NCBI GenBank assembly: GCA_030065095.1
Contig: JASJDP010000005.1
Coordinates: 161,947 to 225,946, forward strand
DNA: 64,000 nt
Source of the DNA: Rhodobacter sp.
GTDB taxonomy: Bacteria > Pseudomonadota > Alphaproteobacteria > Rhodobacterales > Rhodobacteraceae
Direction: 5' to 3'
Part shown: one piece after another, positions 17,653-26,975 of the stretch
Layout of the letters: every line of letters begins with the position of its first letter
How positions within the stretch are numbered: the first letter of the stretch is position 1
Made by a program: the position numbers and the translations under genes
Notes under the pieces: generated by a model
What the model saw: the letters and a program-made list of their open reading frames with translations, nothing else
Told to the model about the DNA's origin: nothing
The model's database searches: none

Positions 17653-20600
17653 ACCACGAGTTGCGCTTTACGGCTCCGAAGATCGCCGCGCGACTGGACC
17701 TGATCCGTCAGATGGTGGTGCGGCGGCGGTTGGATCTGCCCCCGTTCCGACTGTGCCAGCTTTCGGACGCCGCGGAAGCGCCGCCCTTTGAGGCCGATAT
17801 GTCCGCGTGGCCAGAGATCGAACCCGAAAGCTATTGGGGCCACGCGGATCTGAACTTTCTGATGACGGCAAGCTTCAATGTCCCCGACGGGTGGGATGCG
17901 TCCCGCATAGCGCTTCACCTTCCGCTCGGCACGTTCGGTGATATCTTCAACCACCCCGAGGCGCTGGTTCTGATCGACGGAACGCCCATCGGTTCGGCTG
18001 ACCGCTATCATCACACGCTCGCGCTCGACCCCGTTCTGGCCGATGGGCGCGGTCACCGGTTGGACCTGCACGGCTGGACCGGCCACACGCAATGGCCTCC
18101 CGATCCCGCCAGCCGCGCCAAGCTTTTCATGGGCCGCCCGGCCCTGGTGGAACGCGACCCCGCGCTGCGCGATTTCATCGGCCTGGCCGAGGCCGCACTC
18201 GACACCTGCGGCGAGTTGGACCGCGCAAGCGTCGAAAGATCTAATCTGCTCGACGCCCTCGATGCCGCATTTCTGGTGCTGGATACGCGCGCGCCATTGG
18301 GCGAGGCCCTTTATGAAAGCGTGCCGTCCGCCCTGACCGCCCTTCAGGGCGGAATTGCGGCCGCGGGCGAACCGCTTGACGTGACGTTGCACGGCATCGG
18401 TCACGCCCATATCGATATCGCCTACCTCTGGCCCATCGACCAGACCCGGCACAAGATCGCGCGGACCTATTCGAACGTCCTGCGATTGATGGAGGCGGAC
18501 CCGGACTATCGCTTTTCGCACTCGCAGCCGCAGCTTTATGCCTGTTGCGAACGCGACCACCCCGCGATCTTTGCCAAGATCCGCGACCGTGTGGCCGAGG
18601 GCAGGTGGGAGGTGATGGGCGGGATGTGGGTCGAGCCCGACCTGAACATCGCCGGCCCCGAGGCACTTGTCAGGCAACTGGTCCTCGGACGCCGGTATTT
18701 CCGCGACACATTCGGCGATGTCGAGACCCCCGTTCTATGGCTGCCGGATACGTTCGGCTTCCCCGGTCAGATCCCGCAATTGATGGCGCAGGCCGGATTG
18801 AACTGGTTCTGCACCAACAAGCTGAACTGGAACCAGGTCACGCGGGTGCCGCCGACCCATCATTGGGAGGGGATCGACGGAACGCGGGTTCCGGCGCATG
18901 TGCTGACCACGCCGCGCGAGGTGCAGTATCTGCCCTTCCCCACGAACTACAAAAGCGACCTCAGCGCAAAAGAGGTAGCGGGCACGGTGGACGGGGCCGA
19001 TGCCGACGCCCGAAACCTTCCGATCTGCTATGGCTACGGCGATGGCGGCGGCGGACCGACAGAGGCGCTTTTGGCCCGTGCCCGCGCCTATTCCGCGATG
19101 CCGGGCATGCCGGGCATGCGGTTTTCCAGCGTCCGTGCCGCATTCGAGGCGATCGAGGCCGAAGGGCGTGCGCTGCCCGTCCATCGCGGCGAACATTACA
19201 TGGAGGGCCACCGGGGCGTCCTGACCAGCCAGGCGTGGATCAAACGTGCCAACCGTCTGAACGAGCGCGCGCTTCACGAGGCCGAGGCGTTGTCGGTCAT
19301 CGCGGGTCTCTGCCCCGATCTGGACGAGGCCTGGCGGCTGCTCTGTTTGAACCAGTTCCACGACATCGTCACCGGCACTTCGGTGCCCCAGGTCTTCGAT
19401 GACGCGCGCCGCGATCACGCCCGGATCGCCCGACAGGCCGAGAACGTCAGCGCAAGAGCCTCGGACGCCCTCGCAACCGGGGCGGCCGAGGCGGTCGTTC
19501 TGAATACAGCCCCCGTCCCCGCCGACCGGATTGCGGAAATCCAACCAGAGCTGGCTGCCGGTCTGCCCGGTCAAAGGGTCGCGGGGAGGATGCTGGTCTA
19601 CCTGCCGGAGTTGCCGCCATACTCCTTAACGCCGATCAGCGATGCGGTCGCGCCGCCGCAGGAGGGTTTGTCCGTCCGCCTCACCGGCACCGGGGCGAGG
19701 ATGGAAAATCGCTTCGTTCGCGTTTGCGTGGATCAGGCCGGGCGGGTCACGTCGGTATGGGACAAAGGGTCCGGCACCGAATGCCTCGCCGATGGCGAAT
19801 TTGGCAATCGGTTCCAGGCCTTCGAGGACCGCCCGATCTGCTGGGATGCATGGGACATCGATCCGAGTTTCGAAGATCGGATGGATCCGATTGCTGAAAC
19901 TGCTGGGCTCTCGATCGTTGAAGCCGGCCCGATCCGGGCCTCTATCCGCGTTGAGTTCACCTGGCGGCAAAGCCGGTTTCGCCAGGATATTCACCTTGCG
20001 GCGCATTCTCCCAGGATCGACTTTGCGACCGAGATCGATTGGCACCAGACCCACACATTGCTGAAGGTCGCCTTTCCCGTCGCGGTCAAGTCCGATCACG
20101 CGCTTTACGATATCCAGTGGGGCGCGATCGCGCGGCCCACGACACGGGATACACCTGCGGATTTCGCGCGGTTCGAAGTCGCGGCGCAGAAATGGGCGCT
20201 GCTGTCGGACGGCGTTCGGGGTGTCGCGTTGCTGAACGACTGCAAATACGGCCACGACATTGCGGGTAATGTGATGCGGCTTACGCTGATAAAGTCGTCC
20301 ACGATGCCCGACCCTGCCGCCGATCAGGGGCATCACCGCTTCACCTATGCGATCCTGCCCTTCCAAGGTTCGGACCGCTCCATTGTCGATGCGGCGGCCT
20401 ACGACATGAACACGCCGTTACGGGCAATCCCGCCCCGTCCCGCACAAGCGCCAACCGCGCGACTGACGCCCTTGGTTTCCATCCGCCGCAAGAGGGCTAT
20501 TCCCGAATCCATCGTACCCCTGAACGGCAGCGGTTTTCTGGTTCGGCTCTTCGAACCCGATGGCGAGAGCGGAGAGGTCCACATTGCCTTCGGCCCGAGG

Positions 20601-20747
20601 GTTGCGCAGGTTTGGCGCAGCAATTTGCTGGCAGATCCTCTTGACCGCCTGGATGTCCACGACAACGCCGTTTTCTTGCCCATCCGGCCGTTCGAAATCG
20701 TCACGTTGCGGATTTCTGCAGCAGAATCAGAGCGAGATCCGCCATAG
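17649..20747 (+). CDS. alpha-mannosidase, glycoside hydrolase family 38
   Basis: The 1032-residue cytoplasmic protein has no signal peptide. Family GH38 hydrolyses alpha-mannosides with retention, using a zinc ion and a nucleophilic Asp. The metal motif GHAHIDIAYLW (His254, Asp256), the FSHSQPQLY and VMGGMWVEPDLN blocks and the nucleophile in WLPDTFGFPGQ (Asp367) are intact; the C-terminal beta-sandwich half covers about residues 620-1032. The GTG start at 17649 overlaps the ATPase stop. Because it lies at the end of a complete importer operon, the transported ligand is probably an alpha-mannoside or mannose-containing oligosaccharide; the exact linkage is not known. Confidence 0.94.
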   Translation: MNHELRFTAPKIAARLDLIRQMVVRRRLDLPPFRLCQLSDAAEAPPFEADMSAWPEIEPESYWGHADLNFLMTASFNVPDGWDASRIALHLPLGTFGDIFNHPEALVLIDGTPIGSADRYHHTLALDPVLADGRGHRLDLHGWTGHTQWPPDPASRAKLFMGRPALVERDPALRDFIGLAEAALDTCGELDRASVERSNLLDALDAAFLVLDTRAPLGEALYESVPSALTALQGGIAAAGEPLDVTLHGIGHAHIDIAYLWPIDQTRHKIARTYSNVLRLMEADPDYRFSHSQPQLYACCERDHPAIFAKIRDRVAEGRWEVMGGMWVEPDLNIAGPEALVRQLVLGRRYFRDTFGDVETPVLWLPDTFGFPGQIPQLMAQAGLNWFCTNKLNWNQVTRVPPTHHWEGIDGTRVPAHVLTTPREVQYLPFPTNYKSDLSAKEVAGTVDGADADARNLPICYGYGDGGGGPTEALLARARAYSAMPGMPGMRFSSVRAAFEAIEAEGRALPVHRGEHYMEGHRGVLTSQAWIKRANRLNERALHEAEALSVIAGLCPDLDEAWRLLCLNQFHDIVTGTSVPQVFDDARRDHARIARQAENVSARASDALATGAAEAVVLNTAPVPADRIAEIQPELAAGLPGQRVAGRMLVYLPELPPYSLTPISDAVAPPQEGLSVRLTGTGARMENRFVRVCVDQAGRVTSVWDKGSGTECLADGEFGNRFQAFEDRPICWDAWDIDPSFEDRMDPIAETAGLSIVEAGPIRASIRVEFTWRQSRFRQDIHLAAHSPRIDFATEIDWHQTHTLLKVAFPVAVKSDHALYDIQWGAIARPTTRDTPADFARFEVAAQKWALLSDGVRGVALLNDCKYGHDIAGNVMRLTLIKSSTMPDPAADQGHHRFTYAILPFQGSDRSIVDAAAYDMNTPLRAIPPRPAQAPTARLTPLVSIRRKRAIPESIVPLNGSGFLVRLFEPDGESGEVHIAFGPRVAQVWRSNLLADPLDRLDVHDNAVFLPIRPFEIVTLRISAAESERDPP

Positions 20748-21220
20748 CTGCGCTCCGGTTAACTCTCGACTGAGCTGCACCCGGATCAACCCGGCAAGAC
20801 CGTCTCGCCCGCGGGGACAGGCGGGATCGGGCTGTTTCGCCGCCTTGCGTTTGTGCGGGTCCGCCCGTCCAACGACAATGCGCCCGCTCTCATTCCGGTC
20901 GAACGACGTCGTCCGCTCGATCGGCATCGTCTGCCGCAGGACCGCCGGTCATCCCGAAGGGTTCAAAACCTTCGCCAACGTGATCCGGTCGGTCGTGACC
21001 GGGTATTTCGATGCTCCGGTCCGCGTCGAGGGCCAAAGCGCAGTGCGTCGCAGGTGAATTGTGGGATTGGTTCTGGTCTGGAGCGGTCATTCCCTTTCGT
21101 ATCACGAGCCGCGCCAGAAGACTGGTTGCGAATGGCAACTCCAGCTCGAAACCGGCAGAAACCGGTGCTCTCTGGATTCAGCCTGCTTTGACGGCAAGTG
21201 GTTCTTGAGCCGCCCGCCGC
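20748..21220. other. 473 bp stretch without a convincing gene
   Basis: Several frames are open here (for example 20853-21191 plus), but their proteins are arginine-rich, lack recognisable motifs and have no ribosome sites, so I do not call a gene. A short hairpin (ACCGG at 21151-21155 with CCGGT at 21162-21166) lies between the convergent ends of the mannosidase and aminotransferase genes. A fragment of a decayed gene is possible but not shown. Confidence 0.5.
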
Positions 21221-22540
21221 TTAGATCACCGCCGAAATGGCACGGTCCAGTTTTTCGGTCAATTCATCAAGCTGGTCATCTTCGATGATGAACGGCGGCG
21301 CCAACAGGATATGGTCGCCGTTCCGGCCGTCTATGGTGCCCGGCATCGGGTAGCAGATCAGACCCTCGGCGAAAGCCGCCGACTTGATCTTCGATGCGAC
21401 CCCTCTGGACGGATCGAACGGTGTCTTGGTCTCGCGATCCTCAACCAGCTCGATCCCGCGGAACAGGCCGCGTCCGCGGATGTCACCGACATGTGCATGC
21501 TGGCCGAACCGCGCCTCCAGCCGCTCTGCCAGCTTTTCACCCTGCTCCCGCACACGGCGGATCAGCCCGCGATCAAGGATCGCCGACACCACCGCATGAC
21601 CCGCCGCCGCGGCCGCGGGATGGCCCAGGTAGGTGTGCCCGTGCTGGAAAAACCCCGACCCGTCGGCGATGGCGTCGTATATGTCGGCAGTGCAAAGCAT
21701 AGCGCCGATCGGCTGGTATCCGGCGCCGAGGCCCTTGGCGATACAGACGACGTCCGGCGCCACGCCATCTTCGTCACAGGCAAACAGATTGCCGGTTCGG
21801 CCCATGCCGCACATGACCTCGTCGAGGATCAGCAGCACCCCGTAGGTATCGCATATCTCGCGAATGCGCTTGAGATACCCGGGCGCAGGCGCCAGGGCAC
21901 CGGCCGTTGCGCCAACAACCGTCTCGGCCATGAACGCCATCACTGTCTCGGGACCGAGCCGGAGGATTTCGTTCTCGAGGGCCTGCGCCGCCCGCTGGCC
22001 GTACTCTTCCAGGCTCTCGTCGTCCCGTTTCAGACGGTACGCATAGCAGGGATCGATATGGCTAACCTCGATGAGAAGCGGACCGAATTGCTGGCGCCGC
22101 CATGCGTTGCCACCGGCGCTGAGCGCGCCGATCGTGTTGCCGTGATAGCTTTGCCTGCGGGCGATCAGGCGGGTGCGCTGCGGCTCGTTGCGTTCCACCC
22201 AGTATTGCCGCGCCAGCTTGATCGCCGCCTCTGTCGCCTCAGATCCGCCCGAGACGAGGTAGACCCGGTCCAGCCCGCCCGGGGCCTGCCGGATCAGCAG
22301 ATCCGCCAGTTTCTCGGCGGGCTCCGACGTGAAGAACCCGGTATGGGCAAAGGCCAGACGATCGAGCTGCGTCTTGATCGCCTCGACGACTGCCGAATCG
22401 CCATGCCCCAGGCAGCTGACGGCGGCACCGCCCGATCCGTCGAGATAGCGCTTACCGGTTTCGTCGATCAGATAGCAGCCCTCGCCGCCGACGGCGGTGG
22501 GAAGGGCCGAACGGCAATGGCGGGGAAAGATATGCGACAT
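21221..22540 (-). CDS. class III (omega-type) aminotransferase
   Basis: The 439-residue enzyme belongs to fold-type I PLP-dependent class III aminotransferases, which move an amino group from omega-amines or amino acids to a keto acid. The phosphate-cup motif SGGSEATEAAIKLAR (near 105), the PLP aspartate in LLILDEVMCGMGRTG and the Schiff-base lysine in VCIAKGLGAGYQPIGA (near 267) are all present. ATG 22540 has a GAGGGG-type site upstream; ATG 22582 would add 14 residues not typical of the family. It is monocistronic and close to a tRNA-Met gene on the same strand. Substrate pair cannot be told. Confidence 0.92.
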   Translation of the reverse strand: MSHIFPRHCRSALPTAVGGEGCYLIDETGKRYLDGSGGAAVSCLGHGDSAVVEAIKTQLDRLAFAHTGFFTSEPAEKLADLLIRQAPGGLDRVYLVSGGSEATEAAIKLARQYWVERNEPQRTRLIARRQSYHGNTIGALSAGGNAWRRQQFGPLLIEVSHIDPCYAYRLKRDDESLEEYGQRAAQALENEILRLGPETVMAFMAETVVGATAGALAPAPGYLKRIREICDTYGVLLILDEVMCGMGRTGNLFACDEDGVAPDVVCIAKGLGAGYQPIGAMLCTADIYDAIADGSGFFQHGHTYLGHPAAAAAGHAVVSAILDRGLIRRVREQGEKLAERLEARFGQHAHVGDIRGRGLFRGIELVEDRETKTPFDPSRGVASKIKSAAFAEGLICYPMPGTIDGRNGDHILLAPPFIIEDDQLDELTEKLDRAISAVI

Positions 22541-22674
22541 CGGGGCGGCCCCTCGTTCGTGGATCTGCAGCTTTGAATACACCGGTCGCGGCCGGTCCTT
22601 TTATTGCTATGGCAGGTCCCGACCTGCCGGCCAGAGCCGTGTGACGGTATATCGAAGCGAAGGCGCCGTGGGTT

Positions 22675-22751
22675 TGGTAGCGGAGGAGGGACTTGAACCC
22701 CCGACACATGGATTATGATTCCACTGCTCTAACCGACTGAGCTACTCCGCC
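22675..22751 (-). tRNA. tRNA-Met (anticodon CAT)
   Basis: The reverse strand folds into a 77-base cloverleaf including an encoded CCA end. The acceptor stem GGCGGAG pairs with CTCCGCT by one G-T wobble and Watson-Crick pairs. The D-arm is GCTC-AGTCGGTTA-GAGC. The anticodon stem GTGGA/TCCAT carries loop ATCATAA, giving CAT. The T-arm is GGGGG-TTCAAGT-CCCTC-like. The body resembles the alphaproteobacterial elongator tRNA-Met rather than the lysidine-modified tRNA-Ile. Confidence 0.93.
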
Positions 22752-22899
22752 ACAGGCGCGCTAGCTATAAAAGCCGCCGCGCAGCGTCAAGACAATATTC
22801 GATGCCGCACGGTTCCGCAGACACAGAGGTTAATCGGCTTGTGTCGGTAAAGACAGCTTCTGCCTTCCGGTTGGGCCCGAAATCACCCTAGACTGCCGC

Positions 22900-23520
22900 A
22901 TGCCCGGCCGCCTCTTTCTGACCTCGCCGCTCGATGCTATTGCTGCGCACCTGCAGGCCGATTCCGCCGGTCTGGCGCCCGGTCCGGAGCGCTTCAACGT
23001 GGCGCCGGGTCAGGAGGTCATCGCCTGCAGGCCGGACCGGACGCTTGGGCATATGCGGTGGGGCATGATCCCGGTCGGACGCGTCAACGCGCGCGGACGG
23101 CCGGTGATGGAGACGATCGTCAACGCACGGTCCGAGACGGTATTTTCCAAGTCGGCCTTCGATGGCGTCAGGCGTTGCCTGGTGCCGGCCGACGGCTGGT
23201 ATGAGTGGACCGGCGAGAAACGCCGCAAAACCGCCTGGCGCATCCGGCCCAGATCCGGCGGCCTGCTGGTCTTCGCCGCGATCTACGACATCTGGCAGGG
23301 CCCGGGCGGCATCGAGGTACCACAGGTGGCGACGGTGACCTGCGAACCCTCGGCGGACGTGCGCGATATCCACCACCGTATGGGCGTTCTGCTCGATCCG
23401 CCGCAATTCGACACATGGCTGACCGGCACCGAGGCAGAGGCCGCCGCGCTGGCGCGCCCCTACCCGGACGGGCGCCTGATCGTCGAAGGGGCCGGGGATG
23501 TCGATTGGTCCGGACCCTGA
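22900..23520 (+). CDS. SRAP-domain protein (YedK/HMCES family) lacking Cys2
   Basis: SRAP proteins normally form a DNA-protein crosslink at abasic sites in single-stranded DNA through Cys2 exposed after Met removal. Here the 206-residue protein begins MPGRLFLTSP, with proline where the catalytic cysteine should be. The rest of the active site is intact: FNVAPGQ, IVNARSET, PADGWYEWTG and the histidines of IHHRMGVLL. No alternative start restores M-C-G-R; the in-frame upstream codons read Cys-Arg-Met but lack a start. It is likely a divergent paralogue with altered chemistry or a non-covalent role. Alone between a tRNA and the molybdenum operon. Confidence 0.88.
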   Translation: MPGRLFLTSPLDAIAAHLQADSAGLAPGPERFNVAPGQEVIACRPDRTLGHMRWGMIPVGRVNARGRPVMETIVNARSETVFSKSAFDGVRRCLVPADGWYEWTGEKRRKTAWRIRPRSGGLLVFAAIYDIWQGPGGIEVPQVATVTCEPSADVRDIHHRMGVLLDPPQFDTWLTGTEAEAAALARPYPDGRLIVEGAGDVDWSGP

Positions 23521-23619
23521 TCGCGTCACGAAGACGTTGCCAGACCGCGGGCCGAAGGGTTAGCGTGGATTGGGTGGCGATGCCACCGGGGCATTTCTGA
23601 AAGTGATTGGAGACAGGGG

Positions 23620-26454
23620 ATGAATGACGTTGGGCCGCAACTGGTGCGATCCGGTCTGACCCGGCGCAGCTTTCTCAAAACCGCAACCGGCGCCATCGCC
23701 CTGACCGTTACCGGGCTGCCGCGCACCGCGCAGGCGCAATCCTCGGTTTCGGGACCCGGATATGCGCCGATACCCGGCGTCGCGAGGGAACGGATCGACG
23801 GATTTGACAAGGTCACAGGCGCCAAGATCTATGCTCGCGACTACAACGCCCGCGATATGGACGGCTGGCCCGGCACCCAGTGGTACGCGATGTTCCTGCG
23901 CGCCCTGACCACCGACCGGGTGTTCAAGGGCGTCGATCTGTCCGCGCTGCCCCCGGACCTTCAGCCGCGCAAGGTCATCCTCGGCGATCAGCTGGCCGAC
24001 GGCCAGCGCTCGCCCAATCTGAGCCTTGGACGAGACTGCCTGGTCGATGGTCAGCTCAAGGCAGCGGCCGCGGCCTCTGACGACGACGATCACGACTTCG
24101 ACCGTCCGGGCGCCGTGGTGTTCGACCTTGTGGTGCGCCCGGGCAACCAGCCAGACTTTCTGGGTCAGGCCACCGCGCTTTTGCTGTTCGACAATGCCCG
24201 CACCTACCGCGCGGCCCGCACGCATATGCAGTTCGATGACGCGGCCTATCAGGTCTATGGCCCAGATGTCGGGCCGAACCCCGACGAGCCGCGGCTGTTC
24301 ACCCCTGAAACGCTCTATGTCCGGGCGCCCGACGACAGCATCGCCCAGGGCTATTTCAGCTACTACACCGCGCCGGATTTCGACAATTACAAGCAGGATG
24401 CGGCGAAACAGGCCGAGGGGATCGAGGATTATCTCAAGGCGCATCCCGAGTTCATCAGCCACGATTTCCGCTGCGACATGCGCGCCATGGACCCGATGTT
24501 CATGGAGCCCGAATCCGGGCTGATCTGGTACGAACGCGACAGCAAGACGATGCGGGTCCTTTTGGGCACCCAGTCGCCCGACGGCGACGTCGCCGACATC
24601 GCCTCGATGTATGCCGAAAAGGGCTCGCGGCTCGATGTCGAAGAGGTCGTGCTGACCAGCTGCTTCCCCGGCGGCGGCTTTGGCGGGCGGGACAGTTCGC
24701 CGTTTTCGCTGATGCTGGCGCTTTGTGCCGATTTCGCCGACGGCAATCCGGTCAAGCTGGAATACGACCGGTTCGAACAGTTCCGCGTGGGCCTTAAACG
24801 CCACGCCTGCGATCTGAACGGCTCGCTGGTCGTGTCGCCAGACCGGCAGATCGAGGCGATCAAGATGGATCTGACCTTCGACGGCGGCGGCCGGCGCAAC
24901 CTGTCGCCCTATGTCGCCAGCCTCTCGGCGCTCTGCGCCGGCGGGTCCTATGTGATCCCGCGCGTCAATATCCACGCCAAGGCGATCCATTCCGAAAACA
25001 TCTCGGGCGGCTCGCAACGCGGCTTTGGCGGCCCGCAGGCGTTCTTCGCAACCGAAACCGCGCTCGACGAGATTGCCGCGCAACAAGGCTGGGACCCGCT
25101 TGATCTGAGGATGTCGAACCTCTTGACCCGGACGGACAGCACGGTGGTCGGCGGCCCGGTCAAGCAGGAACTGCGCCTTGCGGAAATGCTGCAGAGGACC
25201 GCCGAGCACCCGCTTTGGTCCGACCGCGTGGCGATCAAGGACGGCTATGCCCAGCGTGGCCAGACCTACGGCACCGGTCTCGCCATGTCGCTGCAGGCCT
25301 ACGGCACCTCCAGCGACGGTATGGTCGCCGCCATTCTGATGGATGACGAAGGCGGGTTTACCGTGCAGTCCGATGCGGTCGACATGGGCAACGGGTCGGC
25401 CACCACGTTGGGCGTCGTCATCGGCAATATCCTGGGCGCCAATGCGCATACGGTCGAAATGGGCGGCTATACGCTCTTTGCCCAGACCGGGTTGAAGCTG
25501 AAGGACGACCTCAGCTGCGGCGAGAAACCCACCTGGTCGAACCCGCACTGGACCGCCAAATCGGTCGGTTCGTCCTCGGCCTGTCTGACCGGCCTGCACC
25601 AAGTCCATGTCGTACAGCAATGCGCGCTGGCGCTTTTTGCCGAAACCATCCTGCCCGCCGCACGGCTCTTGTGGGGCCTGCCCGATCTGCAACCCGACCA
25701 GACCGCATGGGACGACGGCCATCTCGTCACCGACGGGATGGAGCCGCTGCCCCTGCGGGTTCTCGCCAGTTTCGCCCGCGATGAGGGATTCCCGAGCGGC
25801 GCCGTGGCGCATGCCTATATTCAGGCGCGCTGGGTCAGCGCCAAGTTCGAAACCCGCAGCGGCACCCACCGGCTGGAGCTTGATGGCCTTGCCTTCTACC
25901 CCGCCGACGGCGGCGCGGCCCAGCCGGTTTGGCGGTCCGGCACGATCCCACCGCCCGCAAATGCCTGGCGCGAGGCGCGCTATGCCTGGGCGCCCTGCGT
26001 CAACGTCGTCGGCCTGACGGTCGACCGCGGTACCGGCGTGGTCCGGATCGAAAACGTCCTCAGCGTGCTCAATGCCGGGCGCATCCACGTGCCGCAACTG
26101 GTGTCGGGCCAAAGCCAGGGCGGCGTGGCCATGGCGCTGGGTTACACGCTTTTCGAGGACATGCCCCCCGGCATGGCGGGACCCGCCGACGGCACCTGGA
26201 ACCTCAACCGCTACCACGTACCACGCTATCGCGATGTGCCGCTGGCCCGCCGCTACGCGCCGGGCGGGCGCAGCCAGGAACTGATCGTGATGCCGGAAAC
26301 GCCAGGCGACGACGGCCAGGGCCGCGGCATCGCCGAGGCCGTCATGTGTTCGATCGCCCCCGCCGTGTCGAATGCGCTGCGGGACGCTTTGGGCGTCCGC
26401 TATACCTCGCTGCCGATCACTCCGGAAAAAATCCTCAAAGGTTTGCGCGCATGA
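23620..26454 (+). CDS. large molybdopterin-binding subunit of periplasmic aldehyde/xanthine-type oxidoreductase
   Basis: At 944 residues this is unusually long for the family. A Tat signal (TRRSFLKTATGAIALTV) is at residues 14-32. The cofactor-contact segments CFPGGGFGGRD and GGSQRGFGGPQ are present, and the C-terminal GRGIAEAVMCSIAPAV holds the presumed catalytic Glu. An inserted acidic loop (ASDDDDHDFDRPG) around residue 155 is not usual. It is followed by its [2Fe-2S] subunit, a di-haem protein and a Crp-type regulator, each overlapping by 4 bp, indicating a self-contained periplasmic electron chain. Oxidation substrate unknown (aldehyde or heterocycle). Confidence 0.9.
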   Translation: MNDVGPQLVRSGLTRRSFLKTATGAIALTVTGLPRTAQAQSSVSGPGYAPIPGVARERIDGFDKVTGAKIYARDYNARDMDGWPGTQWYAMFLRALTTDRVFKGVDLSALPPDLQPRKVILGDQLADGQRSPNLSLGRDCLVDGQLKAAAAASDDDDHDFDRPGAVVFDLVVRPGNQPDFLGQATALLLFDNARTYRAARTHMQFDDAAYQVYGPDVGPNPDEPRLFTPETLYVRAPDDSIAQGYFSYYTAPDFDNYKQDAAKQAEGIEDYLKAHPEFISHDFRCDMRAMDPMFMEPESGLIWYERDSKTMRVLLGTQSPDGDVADIASMYAEKGSRLDVEEVVLTSCFPGGGFGGRDSSPFSLMLALCADFADGNPVKLEYDRFEQFRVGLKRHACDLNGSLVVSPDRQIEAIKMDLTFDGGGRRNLSPYVASLSALCAGGSYVIPRVNIHAKAIHSENISGGSQRGFGGPQAFFATETALDEIAAQQGWDPLDLRMSNLLTRTDSTVVGGPVKQELRLAEMLQRTAEHPLWSDRVAIKDGYAQRGQTYGTGLAMSLQAYGTSSDGMVAAILMDDEGGFTVQSDAVDMGNGSATTLGVVIGNILGANAHTVEMGGYTLFAQTGLKLKDDLSCGEKPTWSNPHWTAKSVGSSSACLTGLHQVHVVQQCALALFAETILPAARLLWGLPDLQPDQTAWDDGHLVTDGMEPLPLRVLASFARDEGFPSGAVAHAYIQARWVSAKFETRSGTHRLELDGLAFYPADGGAAQPVWRSGTIPPPANAWREARYAWAPCVNVVGLTVDRGTGVVRIENVLSVLNAGRIHVPQLVSGQSQGGVAMALGYTLFEDMPPGMAGPADGTWNLNRYHVPRYRDVPLARRYAPGGRSQELIVMPETPGDDGQGRGIAEAVMCSIAPAVSNALRDALGVRYTSLPITPEKILKGLRA

Positions 26455-26975
26455 CCATTTCCTTCACCGTCAACGGAATCCCGCACGACGTGCCCGACGG
26501 CCGCGGCACCGACACGCTGCTCGACTTCCTGCACGATGACCTGAACCTGACCGGCACCAAGCTGTGCTGCGGCATCGGCGTCTGCCGCGCCTGCACGGTC
26601 GCTGTCAGCAAGGGGCCGACGGACGCCCCCGCCCCGGTGATCAGCTGTTCGACGCCGCTGCGCCTGCTCGGCAACAGCCATATCCGCACGGTGGAAAGCC
26701 TGGCCGAGGGCGACCGCCTGTCGCCGGTGCAGCAGGCCTTCCTCGACCACTTCTCATTCCAGTGCGGCTATTGCGCGCCGGGTTTCGTGATGGCGGCGAC
26801 GATATTTCTGGAAGGTCTCGCCAAGAACCCCATCGACCGCGCCGATCTAGATGCGGCCATCGAGGGCGCCCTCGGTGAGCATATCTGCCGCTGCACCGGC
26901 TATGTGCGGTACTACGAGGCCGTGCGGCATCTGGCACTGCAACTCGTCGGTTTGAAGTGGGGGTCGGTCAGATGA
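26451..26975 (+). CDS. [2Fe-2S] subunit of periplasmic molybdenum hydroxylase
   Basis: A 174-residue small subunit carrying two [2Fe-2S] centres: CCGIGVCRAC near residue 40 and the pair QCGYCAPG and HICRCTGYVRYYEA in the helical C-terminal domain. It passes electrons from the molybdenum site to an outside acceptor. It lacks a signal and would travel with the Tat-exported large subunit. ATG 26451 overlaps the upstream stop; its stop overlaps the next start. The third residue of the first motif is Arg-Ala-Cys where Gly-Ala-Cys is usual, a mild deviation. Confidence 0.92.
   Translation: MTISFTVNGIPHDVPDGRGTDTLLDFLHDDLNLTGTKLCCGIGVCRACTVAVSKGPTDAPAPVISCSTPLRLLGNSHIRTVESLAEGDRLSPVQQAFLDHFSFQCGYCAPGFVMAATIFLEGLAKNPIDRADLDAAIEGALGEHICRCTGYVRYYEAVRHLALQLVGLKWGSVR

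Noticed and set aside
20853..21191. 112-codon plus-strand frame after the mannosidase
   Set aside because: Arg-rich, no ribosome site, no motif, and overlapping open frames on both strands are equally plausible.
22675..22751. tRNA-Ile with lysidine-modified CAT anticodon
   Set aside because: Acceptor and arm sequences resemble the alphaproteobacterial elongator tRNA-Met more closely than tRNA-Ile2.
23560..26217. 885-codon open frame on the minus strand opposite the molybdenum large subunit
   Set aside because: It is the antisense shadow of a strongly supported gene; the protein is Gly/Arg/His-rich with no motif. Long antisense frames are expected at this GC content.
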